64,000 bases of DNA, from assembly GCA_036768475.1 (NCBI GenBank), contig DAIPMW010000001.1:496001-560000 (forward strand), written 5' to 3'. The notes under the pieces are model-generated. The model was not told the origin of the DNA. It did no database searches and saw nothing but the letters and a program-made list of their open reading frames with translations. Shown piece by piece: positions 8,418 through 17,656 of this stretch (position 1 is its first letter; every line of letters begins with the position of its first letter). Both the position numbers and the translations under genes were made by a program. The stretch comes from JAEUMD01 sp036768475. GTDB lineage: Bacteria; Pseudomonadota; Alphaproteobacteria; Rhizobiales; Hyphomicrobiaceae.

Positions 8418-9776
8418 TCAGTTTGCCTTCTGGGGCTGAACCTCGGACGGTGGCGATGCGGGCGACGCTGTGGCCGGTCCGGTCACTTTGCCGCGTAGAA
8501 AGTTCAGCGCATACTGCAACTGCGTATCCTTTTCCGGCTCCTTGGGCACATAGGCCGACGAGCCGGACGCCTCCTCTTCCTCGGTCTTTTCGTTCTTGAG
8601 GTGGCCGCGCAGGCTTGCCTCACCGCGAATCTTTGTCTTGGAGGCCTTCGCCTTCATGTCCTCGGGCAGTTCCTGCTCGACGATGATGTCGGGTGCAATG
8701 CCCATGGCCTGGATGGAGCGATTGGACGGGGTATAGTAGCGAGCGGTGGTCAATCGGATTGCGCCGTTGGCACCGAGCGGGATGATGGTCTGCACCGAGC
8801 CCTTGCCGAACGAGCGTGTGCCGATGACAGTAGCGCGCTTTTGATCCTGAAGGGCGCCAGCGACGATCTCGGATGCCGACGCCGAACCACCGTTGATGAG
8901 CACGACGATCTTCTTGCCACCCGTGATATCTCCGGGGCGCGCCTGATTACGCTGTGTCTCCTCGTTGTTGCGGCCGCGCGTGAAGACGATGGCGCCGCGC
9001 TCGAGGAAATCGTCGGATACGGCGATCGCCTGATCGAGCAGGCCGCCCGGGTTGTTTCTGAGGTCGATAATGAAGCCCTTGAGCTCACCGCCGATCTCCT
9101 TTTCGAGCGACTGGATCGCACGGACGAGGTTTGAGTGTGTCTGCTCATTGAAGGTCGAAACCTTGACGTAGCCGACGTCGCCCTCACGGCGTGCCTTCAC
9201 CGCATTGATGCGGATGATGTCGCGCACGATCTTGATCTCGAGCGGGTCCTCCGCGCCCTTGCGGACGACCGTCAGGGTGATGGGCGTGTTCACGGCACCG
9301 CGCATCTGCTCAACGGCCTGCTCGAGCGTCAATCCGTTGACCGGCTTGTCGTCGAGATGCGTGATGAGGTCGTTGGCAAGCACGCCGGCGCGCGCGGCCG
9401 GTGTGTCGTCGATCGGCGCGACGACCTTGATGACGCCGCTCTCCATCGTGACCTCGATGCCAAGCCCTCCAAACTCACCGCGCGTCTGCACCTGCATGTC
9501 CTGGAAGTGCTTGCGGTTGAGGTATGCCGAATGCGGGTCGAGTGAAGAGAGCATGCCGTTGATGGCGCTCTCGATGAGCTTCTCGTCATCGGGCTCTTCG
9601 ACGTAGTCGGAGCGCACCCGCTCGAGCACGTCGCCGAACAGGTCGAGCTGCTGATAAAGGCTCTGCGACTTCGTCGTGGCCGAATGCGTCTGAGGCGCAT
9701 TGAGGACCGTTGCGGCGCCAGCGAAGCCGGTCATCAGTAGAAACGTCCAAAATGCGAAGTCGGTCTTGCGCATCAT
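8418..9776 (-). CDS. ctpA: Carboxyl-terminal processing protease, S41 family
   Basis: This periplasmic serine protease is about 452 residues. An N-terminal signal anchor (FAFWTFLLMTGFAGAATVL) is followed by a PDZ domain (GGLGIEVTMESGVIKVVAPI). The S41 core has NNPGGLLDQAI, the nucleophile serine in NGGSASASEIVAGAL and the lysine base in GTRSFGKGSVQT. The Glu/Ser-rich tail is low complexity. CtpA-type enzymes trim periplasmic proteins, often cell-wall hydrolases. Its start (ATG 9776, or ATG 9773) overlaps the stop of the EnvC-like gene, so the two are translationally coupled and probably act on the same envelope process. Confidence 0.93.
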   Translation of the reverse strand: MMRKTDFAFWTFLLMTGFAGAATVLNAPQTHSATTKSQSLYQQLDLFGDVLERVRSDYVEEPDDEKLIESAINGMLSSLDPHSAYLNRKHFQDMQVQTRGEFGGLGIEVTMESGVIKVVAPIDDTPAARAGVLANDLITHLDDKPVNGLTLEQAVEQMRGAVNTPITLTVVRKGAEDPLEIKIVRDIIRINAVKARREGDVGYVKVSTFNEQTHSNLVRAIQSLEKEIGGELKGFIIDLRNNPGGLLDQAIAVSDDFLERGAIVFTRGRNNEETQRNQARPGDITGGKKIVVLINGGSASASEIVAGALQDQKRATVIGTRSFGKGSVQTIIPLGANGAIRLTTARYYTPSNRSIQAMGIAPDIIVEQELPEDMKAKASKTKIRGEASLRGHLKNEKTEEEEASGSSAYVPKEPEKDTQLQYALNFLRGKVTGPATASPASPPSEVQPQKAN

Positions 9777-11272
9777 CCTTGCACCTTCTCGGGACCACTC
9801 ACCCACCACGGGTTGGGGTCGATGGGATTACCTTCCTTGCGGAATTCTACGTATAGGACTGGGGCGTCGGTGCCGCTTTTCAGCTCGCGCGGTGCCGCCG
9901 TTCCACTCATGGTGCCAATCGGCTCGGCTGCAAGCACGAATTGTCCGGGCTCCACATCGATCCGTGACAAGCCTGCAAGCAAAATATGATACCCGCCGCC
10001 AGCATTGATTATCAAGAGTTGCCCATAGCTGCGGAATTCGCCAGCGTAAACAACCCAGCCATCGCACGGGGACGTGATCTGAGCGCCTGAACGCGTCTCC
10101 AGAACCATTCCCTTGGAGTTCCCCCCATATTGCGTTTTTTCGCCAAAATTAAGGACGGTGCGTCCTGAAGCGGGCAGCGGCAGCCGGCCGCGGGCCTTGT
10201 GGAAGGGGAGTGCGGGTTTTATGCGTCCGGCACTTGCAGCGGCGTGACCGCTATGGCTCGGCCGCAATTCCACGATTTCACCGGGCTTTGGCGCGTTGAG
10301 GGCAATCTCCTTATGGGGGATTGGTGTTTTCGCGTCCGATGATTGTTCCGGGGTGAGAACGATTGGCCCGGTGGCGGGCGGCTTGGAAGGCTGCTCAGGC
10401 GCCTGGGCGAGCTCTTTTTCGTAGCTCTTCAGGTTCGTGCTTTGAGTGACCTGCTTGTCGAGGCGTGCAATCAGCTCGGTGAGGTCGGTTACCGAACGTG
10501 AAATCTCGGCGCTGGCGCGGCGCACTTCCGCCAATTCGTCACGGCGCCGGTCGAGCGATTTCTTGCGCTCCTCCATCAGGCCGGCGAGCTTGGTCTGCGC
10601 CTCCGTGAGGCGTGTCGTCTCGGATTTCAATCGTTCGCTCTCGGAGCGGATGTCGTCCATCACGCGGACCAGCTCGTTGAGGCGGGATGACAGTTGCATC
10701 GCCTGTCCGCGCAGCTCGGGAAAAGCTGCCGCAAGGAGCATGGCGGAACGCACCATATCGAGAGCATCGGCGCGGCGGGTGATCATCACGGGCGGCGGAT
10801 TGCGGCCCATGCGCTGCAAGGCGCCAAGCAGTTTGGCAATTTGACCGTGGCGCTGATCGAGCGATCCGCGGACGATCTTTTTCTGAGCCTGGAGTTCGCC
10901 GAGCCGGCCCTCGATGGCCGACATCTTGGTCTCGCTCTTCTGAATGAGGGCGGCTGTCTCGACGAGGCGCTGCTTGAGGCGCTCGCGCTCCGCGTCGATA
11001 TCGGTGACGTCCTTGGCGAGCTCCTGCTCGCGATCGCGCACCGATTTTAGCTCGTTGCGCTGTTCATCGAGCTGTCGCCGCTTTTCGTCAGTGTCCGATT
11101 GAGCGTGTGCGGTGGAGGTGAGGGCTGACAGAACAACGCCGCCGGCGGCCATCAGCGGGCCGACGCTGGCCAAGGCGAGCAACGAAATGGCGCATGCACC
11201 GGTCGGCGAGGCGCGGCAACGGCCGGCCCTTCCGGCGGGCGTTTTGGGCGATTTCGCCATGTGGCGGTTCAA
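9773..11272 (-). CDS. envC: EnvC-like murein hydrolase activator (degenerate M23/LytM protein)
   Basis: This 499-residue exported protein has an N-terminal hydrophobic signal (SLLALASVGPLMAAGGVVLS), a long coiled coil (about residues 60-290, heptad-rich in E, K, R) and a C-terminal LytM domain (about 370-490). The LytM metal ligands look lost: the HxxxD site reads GGNSKGM and the HxH site reads GGGYHILLAG. This is the pattern of EnvC, which does not cut peptidoglycan but activates amidases at the septum. It is the first gene of an operon with ctpA. The symbol is by analogy; amidase partners are not in the window. Confidence 0.8.
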   Translation of the reverse strand: MNRHMAKSPKTPAGRAGRCRASPTGACAISLLALASVGPLMAAGGVVLSALTSTAHAQSDTDEKRRQLDEQRNELKSVRDREQELAKDVTDIDAERERLKQRLVETAALIQKSETKMSAIEGRLGELQAQKKIVRGSLDQRHGQIAKLLGALQRMGRNPPPVMITRRADALDMVRSAMLLAAAFPELRGQAMQLSSRLNELVRVMDDIRSESERLKSETTRLTEAQTKLAGLMEERKKSLDRRRDELAEVRRASAEISRSVTDLTELIARLDKQVTQSTNLKSYEKELAQAPEQPSKPPATGPIVLTPEQSSDAKTPIPHKEIALNAPKPGEIVELRPSHSGHAAASAGRIKPALPFHKARGRLPLPASGRTVLNFGEKTQYGGNSKGMVLETRSGAQITSPCDGWVVYAGEFRSYGQLLIINAGGGYHILLAGLSRIDVEPGQFVLAAEPIGTMSGTAAPRELKSGTDAPVLYVEFRKEGNPIDPNPWWVSGPEKVQG

Positions 11273-11549
11273 AAGAGTTCCCCTGGTGGGCGCGCAAAGG
11301 ATGCGGGCTTCACGACGCGCTCAGACGCGCATGATTCGCAAAATTACGGCAAGAGCGGGCCGGCGCCAAAGACAAAGGCGCGCCATACCATTGCAGCCCA
11401 TCCCATGCGGGCCCATGCGGGGGGTAGCACCGGCGTGCGTCGGAGCGTCCCAGCCACTGCGTGAAACGTTTGCCGCTTCCGGGATGGAGGTCTATCAAGG
11501 CGCCAGTACGCCAGTACAATCATACCGCTCTCGATCAGCGAGCATATTC

Positions 11550-11738
11550 ATGGAAACTGCTCTTTATCATCTCACCACCGTCGCCGCTCTGTCCGTTCTG
11601 GTGGTGCTCCTGCTCGGGCTCTGGGGCCTGATGCGCAACAAGGGCGCGAGCCTCAGTCAAAAGCTCATGCGCTGGCGGATCGGCCTGCAATTCCTGGCCA
11701 TCCTGATCATCATAGGATATCTGCTGCTCAAAGCCTGA
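11550..11738 (+). CDS. HIG1-like twin-transmembrane small protein
   Basis: This 62-residue membrane protein has two hydrophobic helices (about residues 9-27 and 46-61) joined by a polar loop carrying SQKLMRWRIGLQF, the QxLMRxRVxxQ-like signature of HIG1-domain proteins. Mitochondrial relatives act in respiratory supercomplex assembly; bacterial roles are largely unknown. It lies 64 bases upstream of the cobalamin adenosyltransferase gene, an arrangement I recall as common in alphaproteobacteria. ATG 11550 begins METALYHLTTV; a much longer upstream frame from 11112 is not credible because it is antisense to the EnvC-like gene. Confidence 0.8.
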   Translation: METALYHLTTVAALSVLVVLLLGLWGLMRNKGASLSQKLMRWRIGLQFLAILIIIGYLLLKA

Positions 11739-11802
11739 GGGGCCTGTCCTGCTCTCGTCTCGAAATTCGGGCTCATGTTGCCTCAACGCGTGAAGAAAAC
11801 TC

Positions 11803-12384
11803 ATGGTCAAACTGAACAAGATTTATACGCGGACGGGCGACAAGGGAACGACGGGGCTCGGCACCGGCGAACGCGTTCCGAAGCATTCGTTACGGATCGC
11901 TGCCTATGGCACGGTCGACGAGACCAACTCGGTCATCGGCGTGGCGCGGCTTCACATCAACGAACCCTATCAAGCTGTCGATAGCATGCTGCATCGGGTA
12001 CAGAACGACCTTTTCGACCTTGGGGCCGATTTGTGCGTGCCCGACACCGGCAAGGATCTGGGCTATGAGCCGCTGCGCATCAGTGCGGATCAGGTGAAGC
12101 GGCTCGAGGATGAGATCGATCAGCTCAACGGCGATTTGCAGCCGCTGAAGTCTTTCGTACTGCCGGGCGGTGGGGCCGCTGCCGCACACCTGCACGTGGC
12201 GCGGACGGTCTGTCGTCGCGCGGAGCGGCTGATGGTGGAGCTGGCGATGCACGAAGACGAACCGGTGAGCGAGGCTGCGCTGCAGTACGTGAACAGGCTT
12301 TCCGACTTCCTGTTCGTCGCCGGTCGCTACGTCAACGATCGCGGGGCGGCAGACGTACTATGGGTGCCGGGCAAGAACCGCTGA
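11803..12384 (+). CDS. PduO-type cob(I)yrinic acid a,c-diamide / cob(I)alamin adenosyltransferase
   Basis: This 193-residue enzyme transfers the 5'-deoxyadenosyl group of ATP to cob(I)alamin, making coenzyme B12. The ATP-binding N-terminus TRTGDKGTTGLGTGERVPK, the AYGTVDETNSVIG segment, and the later LPGGGAAAAHLHVARTVCRR and YVNRLSDFLFVAGRYVN blocks are the PduO/MMAB family hallmarks. It follows the HIG1-like gene and probably shares its transcript. No B12 riboswitch was recognised upstream. Confidence 0.93.
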   Translation: MVKLNKIYTRTGDKGTTGLGTGERVPKHSLRIAAYGTVDETNSVIGVARLHINEPYQAVDSMLHRVQNDLFDLGADLCVPDTGKDLGYEPLRISADQVKRLEDEIDQLNGDLQPLKSFVLPGGGAAAAHLHVARTVCRRAERLMVELAMHEDEPVSEAALQYVNRLSDFLFVAGRYVNDRGAADVLWVPGKNR

Positions 12385-12514
12385 GCGCTTCACCACGTTG
12401 TTGGGAGCGTCACGTTCACCGCTCATACTCTGGCAGATTGTTTTGCCCTCGGCTTCCTCGACGATGGAATGGGTTGCCATCGAGCCGACCGTGACATCAT
12501 GAATAGATGGAGCT

Positions 12515-12641
12515 GGAGCCGGTCGGGTTTTGATTGAACCATGTCTGGCCGTTTTGGCCTGCTCTATCTCTTTTTATTTGAGAGCCTCAATCACGGCTTC
12601 GACGGAAGCAGTCGCGCTTCCATCTCAGACGATCAGGCTTA
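12515..12641 (+). repeat. Family A dispersed repeat, copy 1
   Basis: About 127 bp, beginning GAGCCGGTCGGGTTTTGATT and ending CAGACGATCAGGCTTAA. It holds the family landmarks GGCCTGCTCTATCTCTTT, GAGAGCCTCAATCACGGC and a GGAAGC...GCTTCC hairpin. It is somewhat degenerate at the left end compared with copies 3 and 4. It fills most of the space between the adenosyltransferase and the membrane protein gene at 12661. Confidence 0.85.
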
Positions 12642-12660
12642 AGGGGGTGGCTTAGCCGAC

Positions 12661-13338
12661 GTGGAGTTGCATAATTCACTGTACGAGGGGGCCGATCTGC
12701 ACAATGCCGGCGGCCCGTTAACGCGTGCCGGGTGGATCGTCATTTCGGAGCGCGTGATCTTTGTCGCCGTCATCGGCATCTTCGGCTGGATGGCGTGGTT
12801 GTGGACACATGCGCGACCCGCGTCCTTATTTTTCGAGCACGGCGTGCTGGAGAATGTGCAAGTCGCCATTCTGGTGGCGTGTGTGATCGTGCTGATTGCT
12901 TCGATACGCACCAGTCGTGGCGTAACGCGCACTATTTCAACAATGTTCATGATTGCCACGATCACGGGCATCGTTCGCGAAGCGGAGGTCAAGTCGTTTC
13001 GTGGACCGGAGTGGTGGAATTGGTTGACGCACGAGTTCTCGCTTCAGGAGATCCTGCTCATCACAGGCGCTCTTATTTTGGTTGTCTATGCGTGGTCGCG
13101 GCGGCGCCACTTCGTCGCGATCATGCAAAGATCGCTGCATCCCTATGCAATCCCGCTGCAGCTCGGTGTCGTGCTTTTATTCGTCGGCGCGTATGCAACA
13201 GAAACGCTCATACGCCAGGGGCAATTCTCTAAGATCGCCGAGGAACTACTGGAAACGACGGGCTATCTCCTGATCCTTGTCGGGATCCTGAGAACGCTAG
13301 ACAAGGCTCTGTCGGAACGTCCAGACGTGTCGACCTGA
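12661..13338 (+). CDS. Unrecognised integral membrane protein
   Basis: This 225-residue protein has about six hydrophobic segments, around residues 28-46, 61-80, 90-103, 127-142, 158-172 and 190-205. The loops are short and there is a charged R/K cluster (SRRRHF) after segment 4. The start is GTG at 12661. I recognise no catalytic motif or family. It follows a family A repeat and precedes another (13468), so it stands alone as a transcription unit. A transporter, sensor or envelope role cannot be separated from sequence. Confidence 0.6.
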   Translation: MELHNSLYEGADLHNAGGPLTRAGWIVISERVIFVAVIGIFGWMAWLWTHARPASLFFEHGVLENVQVAILVACVIVLIASIRTSRGVTRTISTMFMIATITGIVREAEVKSFRGPEWWNWLTHEFSLQEILLITGALILVVYAWSRRRHFVAIMQRSLHPYAIPLQLGVVLLFVGAYATETLIRQGQFSKIAEELLETTGYLLILVGILRTLDKALSERPDVST

Positions 13339-13467
13339 ACAGATCGAGCTCGCTACTGTCTGCTGCGGACCGGAATGGGAGGGGCGTAATGCACGTCGAC
13401 CAACGCCGCATCAGCACGCGGAAGAGCATTGTCGGAGTGATGCCGACATGCAAATCTTCGCCGGTCT

Positions 13468-13588
13468 CGAGCAGGTCTTGAGTGAATCACCTCAGGCCGT
13501 AGTGGCCTGCTCTATCTCTTTGTTTCAGAGCCTCAATCACGGCTTTGACGGAAGCACGACTGCTTCCATCTCGGCCGATCAGGCTCTG
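13468..13588 (+). repeat. Family A dispersed repeat, copy 2
   Basis: About 121 bp, from GAGCAGGTCTTGAGTGAATC to GCCGATCAGGCTCTGG, matching copies 3 and 4 closely. It contains AGGCC-gtagt-GGCCT and GGAAGC-acgact-GCTTCC hairpins, and the GAGCCT / AGGCTC outer arms. It lies just ahead of the rhomboid gene, so it is probably in that gene's 5' region. Confidence 0.9.
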
Positions 13589-13635
13589 GCGCTGCGATTG
13601 CGGCGTCCAATCCCCGACGAAGGGAGGCTCAATTC

Positions 13636-14325
13636 GTGTTCGTGCCGCTGCAGGACGATAATCCGCTGAAGTATATCCACCGTCAGTATGTGACGTACGC
13701 GCTCATTGGGCTCAATGCGCTCGTCTTTTTGCTGACGGCGGCCGGCGGGCAGGACGCGATCGTCGCCAGTTTCGCAGTCATCCCCGGGGAGCTGTTCGGC
13801 CAATTGATCCAGTCTCCGTCGCAGACGGTCGCGTTTGCGGAGAATCTCACACTCTTGAGCTACATGTTCTTCCACGGCGATCTTCTCCATCTGGCCGGAA
13901 ATATGATCTTTCTGTGGGTGTTCGGCGACAACGTGGAAGATGCGATGGGGCACGTCCGCTTCCTCGTCTTCTATCTGCTGTGCGGCATTTTTGCAGGTCT
14001 GTTGCATGCCTGGATCGCACCAGATTCCGGGGTGCCGCTGATCGGCGCCAGCGGCGCCGTCGCGGGCGTCATAGCGGCCTACCTCATGCTGCATCCGCGG
14101 GTCCGCGTCTGGGTGCTTGTGTTCAAGATCCTGCCCATGCAGGTGAGTGCCGCGATTGTGCTAGGCGTTTGGATTATAACGCAAATTATCATGGTCTTGG
14201 TGCCCGAGGTGGGGCCGGTGGCGTGGTGGGCCCACATTGGCGGGCTGCTCGCCGGGGCACTTCTGGTGCCCGTTTTCAAGCGTCCCAACGTTCGCCTGTT
14301 CGATCAGGGCCTGAGGACCGTGTGA
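13636..14325 (+). CDS. Rhomboid family intramembrane serine protease
   Basis: This 229-residue protein has six predicted membrane helices and the rhomboid catalytic set. S139 is in GASGAVAG, H200 is in AHIGGLLAG, and the oxyanion-hole Asn is N89 in HLAGNMIFLWVFG. Rhomboids cleave transmembrane helices of membrane proteins; substrates are unknown here. The start is GTG 13636 with AGGGAGG about nine bases upstream. The protein ends shortly after the sixth helix with a small basic tail (KRPNVRLFDQGLRTV). No operon partner is obvious. Confidence 0.92.
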   Translation: MFVPLQDDNPLKYIHRQYVTYALIGLNALVFLLTAAGGQDAIVASFAVIPGELFGQLIQSPSQTVAFAENLTLLSYMFFHGDLLHLAGNMIFLWVFGDNVEDAMGHVRFLVFYLLCGIFAGLLHAWIAPDSGVPLIGASGAVAGVIAAYLMLHPRVRVWVLVFKILPMQVSAAIVLGVWIITQIIMVLVPEVGPVAWWAHIGGLLAGALLVPVFKRPNVRLFDQGLRTV

Positions 14326-14683
14326 GGGAGTGTGCCCAAGAGGGCATCGTCGGCGGGGAAATTTCATTTTCCAGCACCCGTGAAGGCTGGCCTCGCTCGG
14401 TTGCATTGACTTCCCAGAAACCCGCACCTACGCTGTTGTTTCGCAACTGCGAACAACTCCCATACGCCGTCTACCGGTGGGCTTGCTCCGCTGTTTCGGG
14501 TCTCAGGGTGGAGTTGAGTTTGCAGTGCACAAACCGTTTTCCGGATCCAAATGCGTTGCCTCTGCGATGGGTCCTATGGCTGCAACCCTCATCAGCCCGA
14601 AGGCACTCTGTCGCAAGTGTGCATCAGGTTGATGTAGAGCATGTGACAAATGAAGAAACTCGAGACTGGGGACCGCTGCGGAG
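14326..14683. other. Intergenic 358 bases, no gene seen
   Basis: This stretch separates the rhomboid gene from etfB. It contains a short hairpin (GCCC/GGGC) just after the rhomboid stop and presumably the etf promoter; no convincing coding frame, RNA gene or repeat copy was found. Confidence 0.5.
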
Positions 14684-15439
14684 ATGAAGATACTTGTGCC
14701 GGTGAAGCGCGTCGTTGACTACAACGTCAAGATCCGCGTCAAAGCCGACGGAACGGGCATCGAACTTGCCAATGTGAAGATGTCGATGAATCCGTTCGAT
14801 GAGATTGCCGTCGAAGAGGCCGTCAGGATCAAGGAGAAGGGTGGCGCCACTGAGGTGGTCGTCGTTTCTATCGGTCCGGCGAAAGCGCAGGACACGTTGC
14901 GCACGGCGCTGGCGATCGGTGCGGACCGCGCCATACTGGTCGAAACGCCGGAAGCCGCAACGGTCGAGCCTCTGGCTGTTGCCAAAATGCTCAAGACGAT
15001 CATCGAGCAGGAGAGCCCGGGCGTTGTTATTCTCGGCAAACAGGCCATCGATGACGACTGCAATCAGACGGGGCAGATGCTGGCGGCTCTGCTTGGATGG
15101 CCGCAAGGCACGTTCGCATCCAAAATCGCATTCGTCGATGGCGGTGTCGCCGTCACGCGAGAGGTCGATGGCGGCCTTGAGACGGTGACACTGAAGCTGC
15201 CCGCCGTCATCACAACGGATCTGCGCCTCAACGAGCCGCGCTATCCGACACTGCCCAATATCATGAAGGCGAAAAAGAAGCCGCTCGAGGTGAAAAAGCC
15301 CGACGATCTGGGTGTCGATATCACGCCGCGCCTGCAGGTGCTGACCACAGCCGAACCGGCAAAACGCCAGGCGGGCGTCAAGGTCGGCAGTGTGGCCGAT
15401 CTGGTCGCCAAGCTGAAGTCGGAAGCGGGGGTGCTGTGA
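14684..15439 (+). CDS. etfB: Electron transfer flavoprotein subunit beta
   Basis: This 251-residue EtfB opens with MKILVPVKRVVDYNVKIRVK and has MNPFDEIAVEEAVRIKE, the AMP-binding segment GADRAILVE, and LGKQAIDDDCNQTGQMLA, all typical. With EtfA it takes electrons from acyl-CoA and other dehydrogenases and passes them to ETF:quinone oxidoreductase. Its TGA overlaps the ATG of etfA by one base (TGATG), so the two are coupled. The downstream hbd gene suggests a fatty acid or polyhydroxybutyrate context. Confidence 0.96.
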   Translation: MKILVPVKRVVDYNVKIRVKADGTGIELANVKMSMNPFDEIAVEEAVRIKEKGGATEVVVVSIGPAKAQDTLRTALAIGADRAILVETPEAATVEPLAVAKMLKTIIEQESPGVVILGKQAIDDDCNQTGQMLAALLGWPQGTFASKIAFVDGGVAVTREVDGGLETVTLKLPAVITTDLRLNEPRYPTLPNIMKAKKKPLEVKKPDDLGVDITPRLQVLTTAEPAKRQAGVKVGSVADLVAKLKSEAGVL

Positions 15440-16383
15440 TGACCGTTCTGATTCTCGCCGAGCACGATAACACCTCGCTCAATCCCGCAACGGCGAAGGC
15501 GGTGACGGCGGCCAAGGCCATCGGTGGCGACATACGCATCCTGGTGGCGGGCAAAGGCGCGCAGGCGGTCGCCGATCAGGCTGCAAAGCTGGACGGCGTC
15601 GCAAAGGTACTGCTTGCCGATGCGCCGCATCTGGAGAATGGACTGGCCGAGGAGGTTTCGGCGCTGCTGGTCAAGTTGATGGGCAGCTACGACGTGCTGG
15701 TCGCACCTGCGACAGCATCAGGTAAAAACATTCTGCCACGCGTGGCGGCGTTGCTGGATGTCATGCAGATATCCGACATCACCGCGGTGAAGAGCGCCGA
15801 TACGTTCGAGCGTCCTATCTATGCGGGCAATGCCATTCAGACGGTGAAGTCGGGCGATGCAAAGAAGGTGATCACTGTGCGCACCGCGGCGTTCGCGGCC
15901 GTCGGCGAGGGCGGCAGCGCAACGGTCGAGAACATCGACGCGCCGGCATCTGCTGGCCTTTCGACGTTCAAGGGTGCGGAGCTGACCAAGTCCGACCGGC
16001 CCGATCTTTCCTCGGCGCGGATCATCATATCCGGTGGCCGCGGCCTGCAGTCGGGCGATAACTTCAAGACGCTCATCGAGCCCGTGGCTGACAAGCTCGG
16101 CGCGGCGATCGGTGCCTCGCGTGCGGCGGTGGATGCGGGTTTCGTGCCCAACGACATGCAGGTCGGTCAAACGGGCAAGGTGGTGGCGCCAGAACTCTAC
16201 ATTGCGGTCGGCATCTCAGGCGCCATCCAGCATCTGGCGGGCATGAAGGATTCAAAAATCATCGTGGCGATCAACAAAGACGAGGAGGCGCCGATTTTCC
16301 AGGTCGCTGATTACGGACTCGTGGCAGACCTCTTCCAGGCGCTGCCAGAGCTAGCGGCCGAACTGGAAAAGGCTCGAAGCTAA
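15439..16383 (+). CDS. etfA: Electron transfer flavoprotein subunit alpha
   Basis: This 314-residue EtfA carries the C-terminal FAD domain, with SGGRGLQSGDNF, GASRAAVDAGFVPNDMQVGQ and APELYIAVGISGAIQHLAGM, then INKDEEAPIFQVADYGLVAD. ATG 15439 is chosen over the GTG three bases earlier because it directly overlaps the etfB stop. It is the FAD-binding partner of EtfB, in the cytoplasm, and is followed by hbd after 83 bases. Confidence 0.96.
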   Translation: MTVLILAEHDNTSLNPATAKAVTAAKAIGGDIRILVAGKGAQAVADQAAKLDGVAKVLLADAPHLENGLAEEVSALLVKLMGSYDVLVAPATASGKNILPRVAALLDVMQISDITAVKSADTFERPIYAGNAIQTVKSGDAKKVITVRTAAFAAVGEGGSATVENIDAPASAGLSTFKGAELTKSDRPDLSSARIIISGGRGLQSGDNFKTLIEPVADKLGAAIGASRAAVDAGFVPNDMQVGQTGKVVAPELYIAVGISGAIQHLAGMKDSKIIVAINKDEEAPIFQVADYGLVADLFQALPELAAELEKARS

Positions 16384-16400
16384 GGAACTTGGCACTGAAA

Positions 16401-16431
16401 GCCGGCCCGTGAGGGGCGATCGGGCGCCGGC
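16401..16431 (+). other. Hairpin between etfA and hbd
   Basis: GCCGGCCCG pairs with CGGGCGCCGGC apart from a two-base bulge, over an 11-base loop. No U-run follows, so it more likely modulates read-through from etfBA into hbd than ends transcription. Confidence 0.4.
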
Positions 16432-16466
16432 GATAACATCGGTCGATCGAAAAAGGGACCATCGAG

Positions 16467-17414
16467 ATGGACGTAGCAGTCAAGGCGCCGAAAAGGGCAA
16501 AGGTCAGCGCCAACAACAGCGCCGACAAGAGAACGCTTAGCGGGATCAAGAAGGTCGGCATCATCGGTGCAGGCCAGATGGGAAACGGCATTGCGCACGT
16601 GATCGCGCTGGCCGGCTATGACGTGGTGCTCAACGATCTGAAGAAAGAAGCGGTCGACCGCGCTTTGCAGACGATCGAGAAGAACATGAGCCGGCAGGTC
16701 TCCAAGGGCATGATCGGCGAGGCGGACCGCGAGAAGGCGCTGAAGCGGATCGGCTATGCGGTCGACTTCAAGGCGCTCGGCGATTGCGATCTGGTGATCG
16801 AAGCGGCGACCGAGGATGAGACCATCAAGCGCAAGATCTTTATGGATCTGTGTCCCTTCCTGAAGAAGGAAGCGATACTGGCCACCAACACCTCGTCGAT
16901 TTCGATCACGCGGCTCGCGTCGACGACCGACCGGCCCGAACACTTCATCGGTATGCATTTCATGAACCCCGTGCCGTTGATGGAGCTGGTCGAGTTGATC
17001 CGGGGCATCGCCACCGAGGATGACACGTTCGGCGTCGCCAAGGAGTTCGTGCATAGCCTGGGCAAGCGGACGGCGGTGAGTGAGGACTTCCCCGCATTCA
17101 TCGTCAACCGCATCCTGCTTCCGATGATCAACGAGGCTGTTTACACGCTGTATGAAGGCGTCGGCACCGTGGAATCGATCGATAAAGCTATGAAGCTTGG
17201 CGCTCACCATCCGATGGGACCGCTTGAACTGGCGGATTTCATCGGCCTCGACACGTGTCTGTCGGTGATGCAGGTGCTCTATGAGGGCCTCGCCGATTCG
17301 AAGTATCGCCCGTGTCCGCTCTTGGTGAAATACGTCGAGGCCGGCTGGCTCGGCCGCAAGGCGAAACGCGGCTTCTACGACTATCGCGGCGAGACGCCGA
17401 TTCCGACGCGCTGA
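16467..17414 (+). CDS. 3-hydroxybutyryl-CoA dehydrogenase
   Basis: This 315-residue enzyme oxidises (S)-3-hydroxyacyl-CoA with NAD. The Rossmann motif IKKVGIIGAGQMGNGIAHV begins about residue 27, after a basic Lys-rich leader of some 25 residues. The family blocks TNTSSISITRLAS, FIGMHFMNPVPLMELVE (with the catalytic His) and the C-terminal MKLGAHHPMGPLELADFIGL are present. Its place behind etfBA fits beta-oxidation or PHB turnover. The N-terminal leader is longer than usual; an internal start is possible but no ATG lies closer than MGNGI, which would break the fold. Confidence 0.92.
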   Translation: MDVAVKAPKRAKVSANNSADKRTLSGIKKVGIIGAGQMGNGIAHVIALAGYDVVLNDLKKEAVDRALQTIEKNMSRQVSKGMIGEADREKALKRIGYAVDFKALGDCDLVIEAATEDETIKRKIFMDLCPFLKKEAILATNTSSISITRLASTTDRPEHFIGMHFMNPVPLMELVELIRGIATEDDTFGVAKEFVHSLGKRTAVSEDFPAFIVNRILLPMINEAVYTLYEGVGTVESIDKAMKLGAHHPMGPLELADFIGLDTCLSVMQVLYEGLADSKYRPCPLLVKYVEAGWLGRKAKRGFYDYRGETPIPTR

Positions 17415-17446
17415 ACCATCCGCTCTCACTGGACGAGTTCAACGGA

Positions 17447-17477
17447 CGGGCGCCCTGGCGGCGCCCGCTTCGTTTTC
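17447..17477 (+). terminator. Intrinsic terminator after hbd
   Basis: CGGGCGCC / GGCGCCCG forms an eight-pair stem with a CTGGC loop, followed by CTTCGTTTTC. It lies about 30 bases past the hbd stop and fits the end of the etfB-etfA-hbd operon. Confidence 0.8.
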
Positions 17478-17656
17478 GATGCTGCAACGTTATTCACGTG
17501 ACGTGGGTTGTTTCTTCATGTCGGGTCGTGCGACTGCTGGATCGTGGTGCCTCGGGCTGATTATGTAGCGTCGAGGCTTGCGGTGCGCGCGTGCCATGAT
17601 AGCGTTCATCAAACGCACCATCGCGTGCTCAAGGCTTCACAAAACAGGAGGATGAC